NCBI GenBank assembly: GCA_001600415.1
Contig: BCJX01000007.1
Location: 434,999 to 498,998, forward strand
Reading direction: 5' to 3'
From: Pascua guehoae
Taxonomy: Eukaryota > Basidiomycota > Tremellomycetes > Trichosporonales > Trichosporonaceae
DNA length: 64,000 bases
A program made the translations under genes and the position numbers. The first letter of the stretch is position 1; each line of letters begins with the position of its first letter. Shown here piece by piece: positions 55,289 through 64,000 of this stretch. Under the pieces are notes generated by a model. The model searched no databases. It saw nothing but the letters and a program-made list of their open reading frames with translations, and was not told where the DNA came from.

Positions 55289-56605
55289 CTACGCCTTCCC
55301 GCTTATGCGAAAATCCGCCCCGTCTGCGCCCGCGCCCTCCTTTTCCTTGTCCTTTGCCGCAGACGTCGCCTCGCGCTCAAACTCGGCGTTCATCTCGTCC
55401 GCCGTCAGGTTCATCTTGTCGAGCCATCGCTGTAACAGCGATGCGTTGTCGGCTTGCAGCGCCGTGTTGCGCTGTGTCAAGCCCGCGACTTCAATCTGCT
55501 GTGACAGAATCTCGTCGTGGAGGGTCTGGGGTTAGCTTGGGGATGGTCGCGGGCTCGAGCGGGTGGGCGTGGAGGAGACTTCACAGCCTGGGCTCGTGTG
55601 GCAATGCGGCTCGACTCGGTCTGAAGCCCACACCGATATTCCACTTGGGCCACGCTGAGGCAGCCGACCCAAGAAGGGATACCGTTTTACCCCCTTCAAA
55701 CGTCGTATCCTTGGCACCAAGCAGAAGCACACCTCGACCCCCCCTTTCACCACTGGTACCGCGCAACCCACCTTGACATCTTCGTCACGCATCCTCCACC
55801 GCTCCTCCCAATTGCGTTCCCTCCGTGCACCTGCGTCCCGCGCGTCACGGAGCTCGCGCACCTCCTCGCGGAGGCCTCGGACCTCTTCATCGCGATCACG
55901 CAGTGCGTCGGCCATTGCAAGCTGCTTGTTCTGCGCCGCAGCCTGTGTTCGGTAGAGGGTGGAGAGCTCGTTGCGCATCGTGTTGAGCTGTGCGTCGAGG
56001 TGTGAGAGGAGGGGCGCCGGTCCAGAACTGCATTATTAGCATTCTGCAGTGTGACAGATCCCTTGGTGGAATATGGTGCAAGATGCCGAGGACTGCGGAC
56101 AGGGGCACGAAAGCCCGGTCGGTGAGACATCATGATGCGAGCAGCAGCGGAGCCGCCGGCTGACAGAGCTCCAAGCAGTGACTTCGCGTACCAGCCGTCA
56201 CTGATGGGCGTTCCATTCAACTCACCCATCGCCACCACCGCCGCCCGATCGGAGGAGAGCTGCATTACGTGTCTTGAGGTCCCGTGCGGCCTTGGCCAAC
56301 CTTTGGTCTGCGCGTCAGTGCCGTTCGCAAGCAATGTGAGGTCCTGGCACGCGGTGCACAGCGCATATCGTGTCGCCCCTCCAGTGTACCCCCAATATCG
56401 AATGAAGTCCAAGATAGCGCAGCAAAGTACTGCAAGATCCAGCTCACGTCGCCCCGCAACCGTGTCGGACAGGCTGGCACGTCCCTCTGACCGCGACCCA
56501 CTCACACTGCTCGATCACGTCCTTGACCACGTCGCCGCTGGCCTGCTGCGCCATGAGGCGGGAGCGGATCGTGTTCTGCCATTCCGGCGGGCCGAGGGCG
56601 TTCAT
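55289..56605 (-). CDS. ATG16: ATG16, autophagy conjugation complex subunit
   Basis: Exons, minus strand: 56506-56605, 56226-56307, 55772-56027, 55289-55525, giving 224 residues. The N-terminus MNALGPPEWQNTIRSRLMAQ with VVKDVIEQYQRLAKAARDL matches the Atg5-binding segment (Trp then regularly spaced hydrophobics). The centre is a coiled coil (residues ~70-170: LRDRDEEVRGLREEVRELRD). The end LTQRNTALQADNASLLQRWL with DKMNLTADEMNAEFEREA is the conserved C-terminal part of fungal Atg16. Atg16 dimerises and brings Atg12-Atg5 to the phagophore to promote Atg8 lipidation. It is divergently arranged with DER1. Confidence 0.85.
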
Positions 56606-56961
56606 GGCGGAGTTGTGTTGTGTTGCTGTCGAGTGTGGTTGTGGTGGTCGTTGGTGGTCAATAGTACGGGTTCAATGGACGCGAGCGGCAACGACCAGGA
56701 CGATACCCAGCCGCCAGCCATGGCGTCAGAGCTCGGACCCCGCGTCCAGATCTCGATGATGATTTGCTTCCGCTAATGAGCAGAATTGTAATGGGATTAC
56801 GAACTGATTTGAATTCGGTGGCAACGTGGCCGAGGTGGAGGTGGCCCGCGTCACGCCTCTTGTGTTGTCAACTGGTCGGCTCTCGATCAGGTCGTGGGCG
56901 TCTTCCTTCTCTCTCTTCAACTCTTTCCCATTGCCCCTCACCATTCTCCACAATCGACAAA
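56606..56961. promoter_or_regulatory. Divergent promoter region of ATG16 and DER1
   Basis: 356 bases separate the two start codons, so both promoters must lie here or overlap. A CT-rich tract (TTCCTTCTCTCTCTTCAACTC, 56901-56921) lies just upstream of DER1. No clear TATA box. Confidence 0.5.
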
Positions 56962-57944
56962 ATGGCAGAGCCATTGCAGTGGTTTCAGGCGATTCCACCC
57001 ATAACACGAACATGGGTTGCAGTGTCGTTGCTAACTAGCCTGCTCGTGGTGCGTCTTCTCTGTCTCTTGTCTGCTGCAATAGTCGGGAGCCTCAGCTGAC
57101 TGTTTACAGGAGTGCCGCGTCGTGGCCGAGCTCCAACTGTGGTTCTCATGGAAGGCGGCTGTTATCAGCTTCCAGGTAGGTAGATGCAGCTGTGCCCCGC
57201 GTCGAACGCAGCACACAGCACACGCCGCTCACACACAGCCATGGCGATTCATAACCACATTCTGCTACTTTGGCAAACTAAACCTAGATCTCGCGTTCCA
57301 TTTGTTCTTCGTGTCAGTTTGCTATTACCGACGTATTGGGGTTGACCAACTGACATGCAGGATGCGATATTCACGCCTCCTGGAAGAAAACTCGTTCTCC
57401 AACCGCCGCGCAGACTACGCGTGGCTCCTCTTCTTAGTCGCCGCCTTCCTCCTGGTACGTAGCTGTTTTGTCATGATGCTTGATACTAAGCTACTCAGGC
57501 CATCTCACCACTCATTACGATGCCGTTCCTCTCGTCGTCGCTCGCCTTTGCCCTCGTGTACATCTGGTCGCGCAGAAATCCGAGCGTCAAGATGTCCCTC
57601 TTTGGTGTTGTAACGTGAGCCACTTTGACAGTTACGTCCAGTCAGCGCATTGCTCACCACTGCCACTCTCAGAATCACCGCACCATACCTCCCACTATGC
57701 TTTGTCGCCTTCTCCTGGCTCCTGCAGGGCGGGTTCGACGCCGCCCTCGGCGACATCATCGGCATCCTCGCGGGACATACCTACGTCTTCCTCCAAGACT
57801 TTTGGCCGCGCGAGATGTGGAGTACCACGGGTCAGGGCGAGATCCGCACACCGGCGTTTGTGTGAGTCGGGTAGAGTTATTGCAATGAGTGCAGCTAACC
57901 CGATCAGGAAGAGGCTGTTTGGGCAGCGCGAGAGAGAAGACTAG
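56962..57944 (+). CDS. DER1: DER1/Derlin family ER-associated degradation protein
   Basis: Seven exons: 56962-57048, 57110-57175, 57239-57312, 57361-57454, 57499-57614, 57673-57861, 57908-57944, giving 220 residues. All introns are 44-63 nt. Family landmarks: IPPITRTWVAVSLLTSLLV, the WR motif PWRFITTFCYFGKLNLDLAF, HLFFVMRYSRLLEENSF, YIWSRRNPSVKMSLFG, and GILAGHTYVFLQDFWPRE (the GxxxG-like/rhomboid-derived segment), ending KRLFGQRERED. Derlins are inactive rhomboids of the ER membrane that pull misfolded lumenal proteins into the cytosol with the Hrd1 ligase and Cdc48. The exon-3 donor is taken as GTCAGT at 57313 because it alone gives the correct phase. Confidence 0.95.
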
Positions 57945-58269
57945 ACATGTATTAGACGCCAGGATCAGGATCCTGCATCGTTCATTATCCTTTGGAACAC
58001 AATCCCGCTTGGAACATGTTGACTCGGTGTGGACTGCTAACGTTTAGACGACGCACAGCCACTCCTTGCTCCAGCTATCTGTCGATTAGGGCTGTCAAAG
58101 CTCGCATTGCGTATCCCCTCGCGTGCTGCCTATGAGGACTAATCCTCCCTCGTCTTCCCAACATCGACGGGCAAGTTCCATCCATTCACTTCGCAACACA
58201 GCCTCGCTTCACATCGCAGTCTTCCCTTCCATCATGCAGCACCCTTGCGAGAGCGAGAAGCAAAAGATA
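57945..58269. other. Short intergenic region
   Basis: DER1 3' flank before the tRNA-Lys pair. Nothing further seen. Confidence 0.4.
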
Positions 58270-58360
58270 AGCCCATTATGGGGCTCGAACCCATGACATT
58301 TTGATTGCTTACGCGCGTGGTAGTAAGAGTCAAACTATCTACCGACTGATATAAACGGGC
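58270..58360 (-). tRNA. tRNA-Lys (CTT), copy 1, with intron
   Basis: Acceptor GCCCGTT/AATGGGC, D arm TATC-AGTCGGTA-GATA, anticodon stem TTTGA/TCAAA, loop CTCTTA-A (anticodon CTT), T arm CATGG-GTTCGAG-CCCATG-type, 18-nt intron (CTACCACGCGCGTAAGCA). Sequence closely matches the universal fungal tRNA-Lys body. Confidence 0.95.
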
Positions 58361-58500
58361 CAGCCAACGTGAATTGGTGTTGTTCAGCATGGCCGCAGCA
58401 AGTGCCTCGGCTAGATTGACCACCGCACGCGCCATGCTCTGCTGCTCCAGAGCGTCCGGGTCACTGGTCGGCCTGTGTCACCATGCGCAACAAAAATATT

Positions 58501-58591
58501 AGCCCATTATGGGGCTCGAACCCATGACATTTTGATTGCTTACACACGTGGTAGTAAGAGTCAAACTATCTACCGACTGATATAAACGGGC
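58501..58591 (-). tRNA. tRNA-Lys (CTT), copy 2, with intron
   Basis: Same mature sequence as copy 1, tandem and same strand, 140 bases apart. The intron differs by two bases (CTACCACGTGTGTAAGCA). A similar flank (CCAACGTGAATTGGTG) is shared, so the pair is a recent duplication. Confidence 0.95.
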
Positions 58592-59781
58592 AAACCAACG
58601 CGAATTGGTGTTTATGTAAAGTCCTGGGTGTTGATGATGGAGACGCATGGAGGGCCTGGTTCTTCCTCATTTTTATCAACGCGCCTTGGATATGCGGTGA
58701 GCGCTCAGCTTCAGAAGTTCAACACTGACAGCTGCCATCGTCGCTGCGAGGACCCGAGATACAGCTCGTCTTGGGAAAACTTGCTTTACGAGGTGCCGTA
58801 CGCCTTCGATATCTTCACAATCAGGCTGATTAGTATTGATGTGATTGTGTTTTAGCGCGACGGCGTCTCGACACACGCACAAATTGTGCGTAACGGGCGA
58901 GTGTTCTATTTGTATTGATGTCGGGTGCCAGACGCCCCATTTGGCGTTGAAAGTTGGAACGCCATGACGCCAACAGCCGCCAGATCTGTCCAGCCTTTCC
59001 TCGACGCTACACGCCCAGCCCGAATCATCCCGAGTCAAGCCATGTTCTATGTAACGACTTGAGTGACTCAAGAGGTCTTCCGAGCATGGCCTCTTCTGAG
59101 GAGACCAAGATATTCATTGGCCAACGCTTTCAAAATATCTATACCAAAAGACGTTGGCACTCCAGAAAACTACCCCGCACACGTCATTTGCGATGTCGCG
59201 TTGGGTGTCGGTGTCCAAGCAGGAGGCGGCAACAGTCAGGGTATCCAGACACGAGCGTGTCTGCTGTGTAGATTGGTCCGGGTCAACTACAAGTGGGACA
59301 ACAAGCTACCAAGGGTGTCTTGCATGGACGCATACCAAGGCGCCAAGCTATCAAGCGAGGAAAGCGAGGAATATTCCTTGAATGGCCGGCCATTTGCAGC
59401 ACAGAGTGGGGTGAAGACAGACCACGGGGGATGGACAGGCACGGATGTGTCCTGGGGCACCACTGACGTAAGCAATAATATACCGACCCACCCCCCGGAC
59501 CCTCTCTCGATCCACCGCGATCCACATGTGTCTGGATGCAGTCGGCACGATCGGTTGGGTACTGGCCGTACTGGGTGCTGCTGTGGACGGCCGGGGCCGA
59601 CTGGGGCGTAGCACACTATCCGTGTTACCCGGACACCTGGGTACATCTTGCATTCTCCCACTTGCCCCTCTTCCCCCGGCTTCATTCTTCTTACTTGACT
59701 CTACTCTTTCCTCGACTCATCCCTCAACCCGTTGCCCCATCTTGTTTCCTTCCCCTCTCCTTCGCCCTACCACCCACCAAC
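58592..59781. other. Region without a convincing gene
   Basis: The longest plus-strand frame (59063-59611) has stretches such as KISIPKDVGTPENYPAHVI with ordinary composition but no known domain and no ATG near its start. A CT-rich tract upstream of 59782 (59640-59770) is typical of a strong fungal promoter. Confidence 0.4.
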
Positions 59782-61194
59782 ATGGCCCAATCCCTTCCGC
59801 AGCTGTCCTCGCAAGGCAAGGAACGCCTCGACAACCTTCTCGCCAAGACTGTCGCCGAACGCAATCTCCCTGCACTCTTCTTTGCGGTCGCGAACAAGCA
59901 AGGCCCGATCTACGCCAACTGCGCGGGCGACAATGTGTTTGGCGAGCCCGACAAGGGTCCCGTCGACCAGGACACGAGTGAGTGTGCACCTCGGCCCCCG
60001 TGTCCTCGTTACTGCTGCTCACTATCTCAGCCCTTCAACTGTTCTCAATGACCAAGCTCGTCACCTCGGTGGCATGTCTGCAGTTGGCCGAGCGGGGCTT
60101 GGTGTCGTTTGACGACCCCGAGGTGATCAACAAGCACCTGCCCGAGCTCATTGCGCTCCCCATCCTCGAGGGATACACGTCCAAGGAGGCCGACGGCAAG
60201 CCAATCTTCAAGGAGCGCACTCAGCCAATTACGCTGCGTAGGCTGTTGACACACACGTCTGGTGCAGCATACAACTTTCTCTCGCCGCTTCAGATGCGGT
60301 GGGAGCAGGAAAACAAGCACCCCCAGTGGACGTCGCCCGGCGCCGACCCGGTCAAGCCGTTCTGTGCGCCTCTGCTGTTCGAGCCCGGAAAACGGTTCAT
60401 GTACAGCACGGGTATCGACTGGGCGGGCGTCCTCGTGTGGCGCGTCACGGGCCAAACCCTCGAAGAGTACTTTGACGAGCACATTTTCGGCCCGTGTGGA
60501 ACGACGACGCTCTCGTTCCGCCCCACCAAGCCGATCAAGGACCACCTCATGGGCATGTGCGCGCGTAACAAGGAGGGCAAAGTCATCGTCACCCCTGGTC
60601 TCCGCGACATTCCCAACACCAAGCCCGAGGACGTGACGTGTTTCTCTGGCGGTGGCGGCCTGCTGGGCACTGCAAAGGACTATCTCGCGTTCCTCACCCA
60701 CCTCCTCCGCTGCCAAGACACACCAGGGCTCATCTCCCCTGAGAGCTTCAAGCTCCTCTTCACCAACGCCCTCCCGCCCCGCGACGGAGACCACACCGTG
60801 TACCAGGACCTTGGCCTGTTCCTCGGCATGATCGGCGGCGCCATGAATGGCGGTGGCGATCCAGAGGGCAAGCAAAGCGGCCACTCGCTCGGTATGGGTA
60901 TCAATGTCGTTCCGGGACCCAACGGTCGTCCCGCGTTTTGTGGCTTCTGGGGCGGCGCAGCGACCACCATGTTTTGGATGGACCCGACCTCGGGCATTGT
61001 CGTGAGTGATACTCTATTAGGGTCTGCGATGTGCGGTAGGTGAGACGTGTGGCTAACATGTCTAGACGTTTTGCGGAACGCAACTCCTCGGCTCGCCAGA
61101 GAGCCCCAATACCGCGTTCAACGACCTCTATGCCGAGTTTGAGCGCGCTGTCTACGCCGGCCTTGAAGGTGCAACCCCCAACGCGGCTCTCTAA
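59782..61194 (+). CDS. Serine hydrolase, class C beta-lactamase/esterase family
   Basis: Exons 59782-59977, 60031-61001, 61066-61194, giving 431 residues. The nucleophile motif SxxK is S71-M-T-K74 in LQLFSMTKLVTSVACLQL; the second motif is Y190-S-T in FMYSTGIDWAGVLVWRVTG (Tyr conserved); a third candidate is GHSLGMG near residue 355. LLTHTSGAAYNF is also typical of the family. No signal peptide, so probably cytosolic. Fungal members are esterases, lactonases or transesterases (for example in secondary metabolism), rarely true beta-lactamases. The substrate is unknown. The promoter is CT-rich and it converges on the acyl-CoA synthetase gene with two tRNAs between. Confidence 0.9.
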
Positions 61195-61439
61195 GCCCAG
61201 ACACAGCTCGAGTAAATGGGCCTCGTGTGACCTGGAGTGCTTGTCCTCTCGCAATATGGCCATTATGTGATAGCATGTCAAAGAAGATATGAAAGTTGCC
61301 TGTCGTAGACATGCAGCTGCACCGCAAGAGCCTTGTGTAAGCCACATTCTAACCTGGGGCGCAGATTGGTCTGCCCATGCCTACTGGAGCTGCAGAGCAC
61401 CGCCCGCGCCTCCAGCATGGACAGTCTATGCTTTCCAGA

Positions 61440-61534
61440 GGCAATGTGGCGGAGTGGTTAACGCGGTTGACTAGAATGGTACCGTTCTACATCAACTTCC
61501 TTCGGGAGCGCAGGCTCGAATCCTGTCATTGTCG
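61440..61534 (+). tRNA. tRNA-Ser (AGA), with 14-nt intron
   Basis: Acceptor GGCAATG/CATTGTC, anticodon stem GTTGA/TCAAC, loop CTAGAA...A with anticodon AGA, intron TGGTACCGTTCTAC, long variable arm TTCCTTCGGGA (class II), T arm GCAGG-CTCGAAT-CCTGT, discriminator G, T5 after the gene. The T-loop begins C-T instead of T-T. Confidence 0.9.
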
Positions 61535-61789
61535 CGGTCCTCCCTTTTTAATCATTGTCAGTCAGGACGGAACAGGAGCGCAGAGGGGGCGCGCACACCC
61601 AAGCAGGCACACGCTCCAGACAAGCTGGACTATCTGGAGAAGAGTATGGCATCGCGGTGACCAGTCCAAACGAGCCTCATGCTGTGGCAATGCCACACTG
61701 TTGGATTTTGTACCCCATAAAAGGGTGTCGAGGCTGTTGGGCGGCCGGAGTGGTATTCCAATGCAAACACCACCAACAACCGTTGGCTT

Positions 61790-61882
61790 GCCCGTTTATA
61801 TCAGTCGGTAGATAGTTTGACTCTTACTACCAACAGCGTGTAAGCAATCAAAATGTCATGGGTTCGAGCCCCATAATGGGCT
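61790..61882 (+). tRNA. tRNA-Lys (CTT), copy 3, with intron
   Basis: Mature sequence identical to the copies at 58.3-58.6 kb but on the plus strand. The intron is 20 nt (CTACCAACAGCGTGTAAGCA). Confidence 0.95.
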
Positions 61883-61983
61883 TTCATTTTGTTTTGCATG
61901 GACGCCTGGCCCATGGCACCATTAGCTGCACTCGTTCCGCTCACGCGATAGCATCCCCTCGTACAACTGTGCAAAACTCCTCT

Positions 61984-64000
61984 TTACAACCGCGCGCGGG
62001 GCTTCTTCTGGCGCTCCTCCCACTCTCTAATAACAATGTGCTTGAGGTCCTTTTTCACAAACTTGCCGTTCGAGTTTGTGGGCAGGTGTGGGTCAGGATG
62101 GCGGACGGCAATGTCGGGGCGTGCGACTTTGCGGAGGTGGGCTGCGGCCTGTTCGAGAATGGATTTTTCCGTCGCATTTGCGCCTTGACAAAGGGTATAG
62201 AGAACACCTACGCGCTCGCCGAGAATGTCGTCGGGGACGGGGACGGCAATGCACTGCGAGACGCGTGGGTCGCGGAGGACGGCACTCTCGACCTCCATGC
62301 TGGGAATGTTTTCGCCGCCGCGGATAATCATGTCCTTTGCGCGGTCGGCAACGTAGAGAAAATTGTCCTCGTCGAGGTACCCGACATCGCCCGTGTCCAT
62401 GTACCCGTCTGCGTCGATGGCGGCGGCCGTGGCCTTTGGATCGCGCACGTACTCTTTCATAATCTGCACGCCGGCAATGTGGATGACGCCCGTCTCGCCC
62501 ACGGGCAGGTCTTGCTTGGTCTCGGGGTGGCGGATGCGCACGCGGCAGATGGGCACGGGTGGGCCGGTACTTGCCGGGCGTGCGAGGTAGTCGTCGCCCG
62601 CGATGCCGCACGCGTACGCATTCGTCTCGGTCATGCCGTACCCCTGGGCAATGTTGGCGGTCGGCCACCGCTTGTTGACATCAATCACCAGGCGCGCAGC
62701 CGCGGGCGCGCCGCCAAACGCCACACCGTCAAAGTCAATGTTGCGCGGGAGGAGGTCGGACTGCACCAGCTGCGTCGCGATCGCAGGCACCCCGCCGACC
62801 ATGTTGACTTTTTCGTCCACAATGAGCTCGACCGCCTTTGCGATATTCCACCGCTCCATGAACACGAGCTTTGTGCCCGTGTTGATTGCGCGGATCAGCC
62901 AGCTCAGGCACCCCGTCACGTGGAACATGGGGATGGCGAGGAGGTGCACTTTTTGCGGCGACGCGGCCGTTGGCGGTGGCGGTGGTGTCTGGCCCTTGCG
63001 CAGGGCAGAGACGAGCGAGGCTGTGGATGTCAGTCTTTAACTCGGCGAGGATGAAACTTGGAGACTGACGAAACTGGCCAGAGAAAAAGTTGGTCAGGCC
63101 CATGCGCTGCGTCGAGAGAACCGCCTTGGGGTAGCCAGTCGTGCTTGCCTGTCAGTCACTACGGCGCGAAAGGTGTACCTACCCAGAGGTGAAGAAGATG
63201 TGCGCGTCGCGGTCCGGGCCGTGGTCCTTGAGAAAGTCGCCACGCAGCACCGCGTCCCGTTCAGCACGCGACGGGTGCAGCTCGGGCAGTGGCTGAACCT
63301 GGGCCTGGGGCTGGCCAACATCCCAGCAGTACAGCTACGTGTCAGTTTCGCTGCAGGCGATAGGGGATGCAGTCAAATAAGCTCACCGGACCAACATCAT
63401 GGGGCCGCAGTTTGTCCTCCCACGTGCCAGCGAGGGTCTCGGCGACCGCGGCGTCCACGAGCGTCACTTTGGGCGTCGTGACTTTGAGGCAGTGGATGAG
63501 TGACTCGGCGTTTCTGGTGTCAACATTGCCCTTGTATCATTCCTGTACACCTCGACACACTGACACACACATCCCCTTCTGCCACCACTGGGCAATGCGA
63601 GTCCTCTCCCGCTCTCCCTCTCTCACCCCGCCCCTCCCCTCCCGCTCCGCGTCTCTCCACACAACCCCGTTCCGCTCCCCTTGTCACACTCCCCAATCGC
63701 CCAACCTCTGTACGACTCACAATGAAGCGTTCAGCACCACACTCACGCCCCCAATAAGCTGCGTCGCCACAAACCCAACCACCCACGACGGCGCATTGTA
63801 CCCCGCAATCCCCACGCCATCCCCCTGTCCCACCCCCTGCGCGCGGAGCCACGCGGCGAGGGCGACCGCGCGCTCAAACACGTCGCGGAACGTCAGATAC
63901 TCGCGCCTGTCCGTGCCCCGCACGGGCGCCGACAAGAACGTGCGGTCCGCAAACTCGCCAAACCGGTCAATGAAGAATGAGCGAAACGTCTTTGGCAGGT
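61984..64000 (-). CDS. Acyl-CoA synthetase (AMP-binding), peroxisomal, 3' part
   Basis: The 5' end is beyond the right edge. Exons, minus strand: >63721-64000, 63387-63513, 63183-63334, 63070-63143, 61984-63020. Motifs: IFFTSGTTGYPKAVLS (P-loop), HLLAIPMFHVTGCLSW, VAFGGAPAAARLV, IAQGYGMTETNAY, MDTGDVGYLDEDNF with DRAKDMIIRGGENI, and the catalytic-lysine region TNSNGKFVKKDL. The last three residues ARL form a type 1 peroxisomal targeting signal. It activates a carboxylic acid (probably fatty acid) to its CoA thioester via an adenylate. One intron ends in AAG (63144-63146), and one donor is GTCAGT. 566 residues are covered here. Confidence 0.92.

Noticed and set aside
59063..59611. 182-codon plus-strand frame as a gene
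   Set aside because: No ATG at its start, no recognised domain, composition not distinct from intergenic DNA.
1..64000. CRISPR arrays, bacterial operons, rRNA genes, LTR retrotransposons
   Set aside because: No regularly spaced identical repeats, no rRNA-like sequence, no reverse transcriptase or integrase motifs in any frame examined.

Overview
The window is nuclear DNA of a GC-rich basidiomycete. The conserved genes are split by introns (often 40-130 nt, some much longer) with GTGAGT/GTGCGT donors and CTAAC/CTGAC-like branch sites. An F-box-like gene opening with ITIDHTAYPHI, an allantoate-permease-type MFS carrier and the overall protein style point to Tremellomycetes, probably Trichosporonales. 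That placement is inference from recognised families, not from a search. A 168-base run of N (4548-4715) lies in an intron.

Layout. 0-20 kb: the 3' end of a membrane-anchored SH3 protein (+), a HUT1-type nucleotide-sugar transporter (-), a CRAL-TRIO/Sec14 protein (-), a decayed unidentified locus, an intron-bearing tRNA-Glu(CTC), a lysine methyltransferase-like gene (+), a ~200-bp tandem repeat, a GNAT acetyltransferase (-) and a Dal5-type MFS transporter (-). 20-30 kb: an accessory block holding at least five, probably six, small minus-strand genes for cysteine-rich proteins that share one motif (C-x12/13-C-x11-19-C-x-[W/F/Y]-C) and one intron position. An F-box-like gene and two copies of a ~210-bp element with terminal inverted repeats sit among them. 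30-38 kb: a secreted GPI-anchored-type protein (+), an unknown five-exon gene (-) with a decayed, frame-shifted paralogue 1 kb upstream, and much gene-poor sequence rich in simple repeats. 38-47 kb: OST1/ribophorin I (-), a pepsin-family aspartic protease (+) and a MADS-box factor of the Rlm1/Smp1 type (+). 47-50 kb: four intron-containing tRNA-Asn(GTT) genes, two per strand and facing each other. 50-64 kb: a frame-disrupted F-box-like gene (-), COX11 (-) with a 1.07-kb intron, ATG16 (-) and DER1 (+) sharing a 356-bp divergent promoter region, three tRNA-Lys(CTT) and one tRNA-Ser(AGA), a class-C beta-lactamase/esterase-like gene (+), and the 3' part of an acyl-CoA synthetase ending in a PTS1-like ARL (-).

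The conserved genes are ordinary housekeeping or secretory functions (ER transport and glycosylation, ER-associated degradation, autophagy, cytochrome oxidase assembly, peroxisomal fatty-acid activation) and form no operon-like pathway. The most unusual content is the 21-29 kb array of small cysteine-rich genes. I cannot assign it a known function; it looks like a recent, lineage-restricted expansion.

Exon models were made by eye, requiring GT-AG boundaries, matching phase and family-consistent protein across each junction. They have no transcript support.
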